Of a stretch of DNA of 5,835 nt, positions 5,835 to 5,835 are shown piece after piece (position 1 is the stretch's first letter; each line of letters begins with the position of its first letter). Source of the stretch: Planctomycetaceae bacterium (GTDB lineage: Bacteria > Planctomycetota > UBA1135 > GCA-002686595). A program made the translations under genes and the position numbers. The DNA lies in contig JABWBL010000245.1 of NCBI GenBank assembly GCA_013360535.1, positions 1 through 5,835 on the forward strand, read 5' to 3'. The notes beneath the pieces were generated by a model. The model was not told the origin of the DNA. It worked only from the letters and a program-made list of their open reading frames with translations, and ran no database searches.

Positions 5835-5835
5835 T

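Overview
The window is 5.8 kb of GC-rich bacterial DNA in which every supportable gene lies on the minus strand. The base composition (about 70-75% GC in lines counted by hand outside the middle part), the weak or absent Shine-Dalgarno sites before three of the genes, and a membrane-anchored protein built of tandem carboxypeptidase-regulatory-like domains would fit a planctomycete or a similar GC-rich environmental bacterium. That assignment is a guess; nothing here is diagnostic of a taxon.

Layout in the direction of transcription (high to low coordinates): a possible last few codons of an upstream gene (5802-5834) and a weak hairpin; a 187-residue soluble protein whose C-terminal half looks like the tubby/LURP-one/scramblase fold (5158-5721); a 166-base gap with a perfect 22-bp palindrome; a 667-residue anchored protein with six tandem beta-sandwich (CarboxypepD_reg-like) domains (2988-4991), closed by a strong hairpin terminator with a pyrimidine/T-rich tail (2919-2966); about 600 bases without a convincing gene; a two-gene operon (1056-2390) encoding a secreted cysteine-rich protein of 161 residues and a membrane-anchored protein of 277 residues, closed by a second strong hairpin (972-1006); and the first 258 codons of a SprT-like zinc metallopeptidase running off the left edge (1-774).

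The two-gene operon stands out. Its GC content is lower (about 53-63% in sampled lines), both genes have strong, well-spaced Shine-Dalgarno sites where the neighbours have none or weak ones, and neither product belongs to a family I recognise. Both are predicted to enter or cross the membrane, and the stop codon of the first overlaps the ribosome-binding site of the second, so they are probably made together and may act together in the cell envelope. It is the best candidate here for something undescribed, but the sequence alone gives no function. No mobile-element gene, tRNA, rRNA or CRISPR array was seen. Very long plus-strand reading frames (up to 883 codons) are judged to be antisense shadows of the minus-strand genes.
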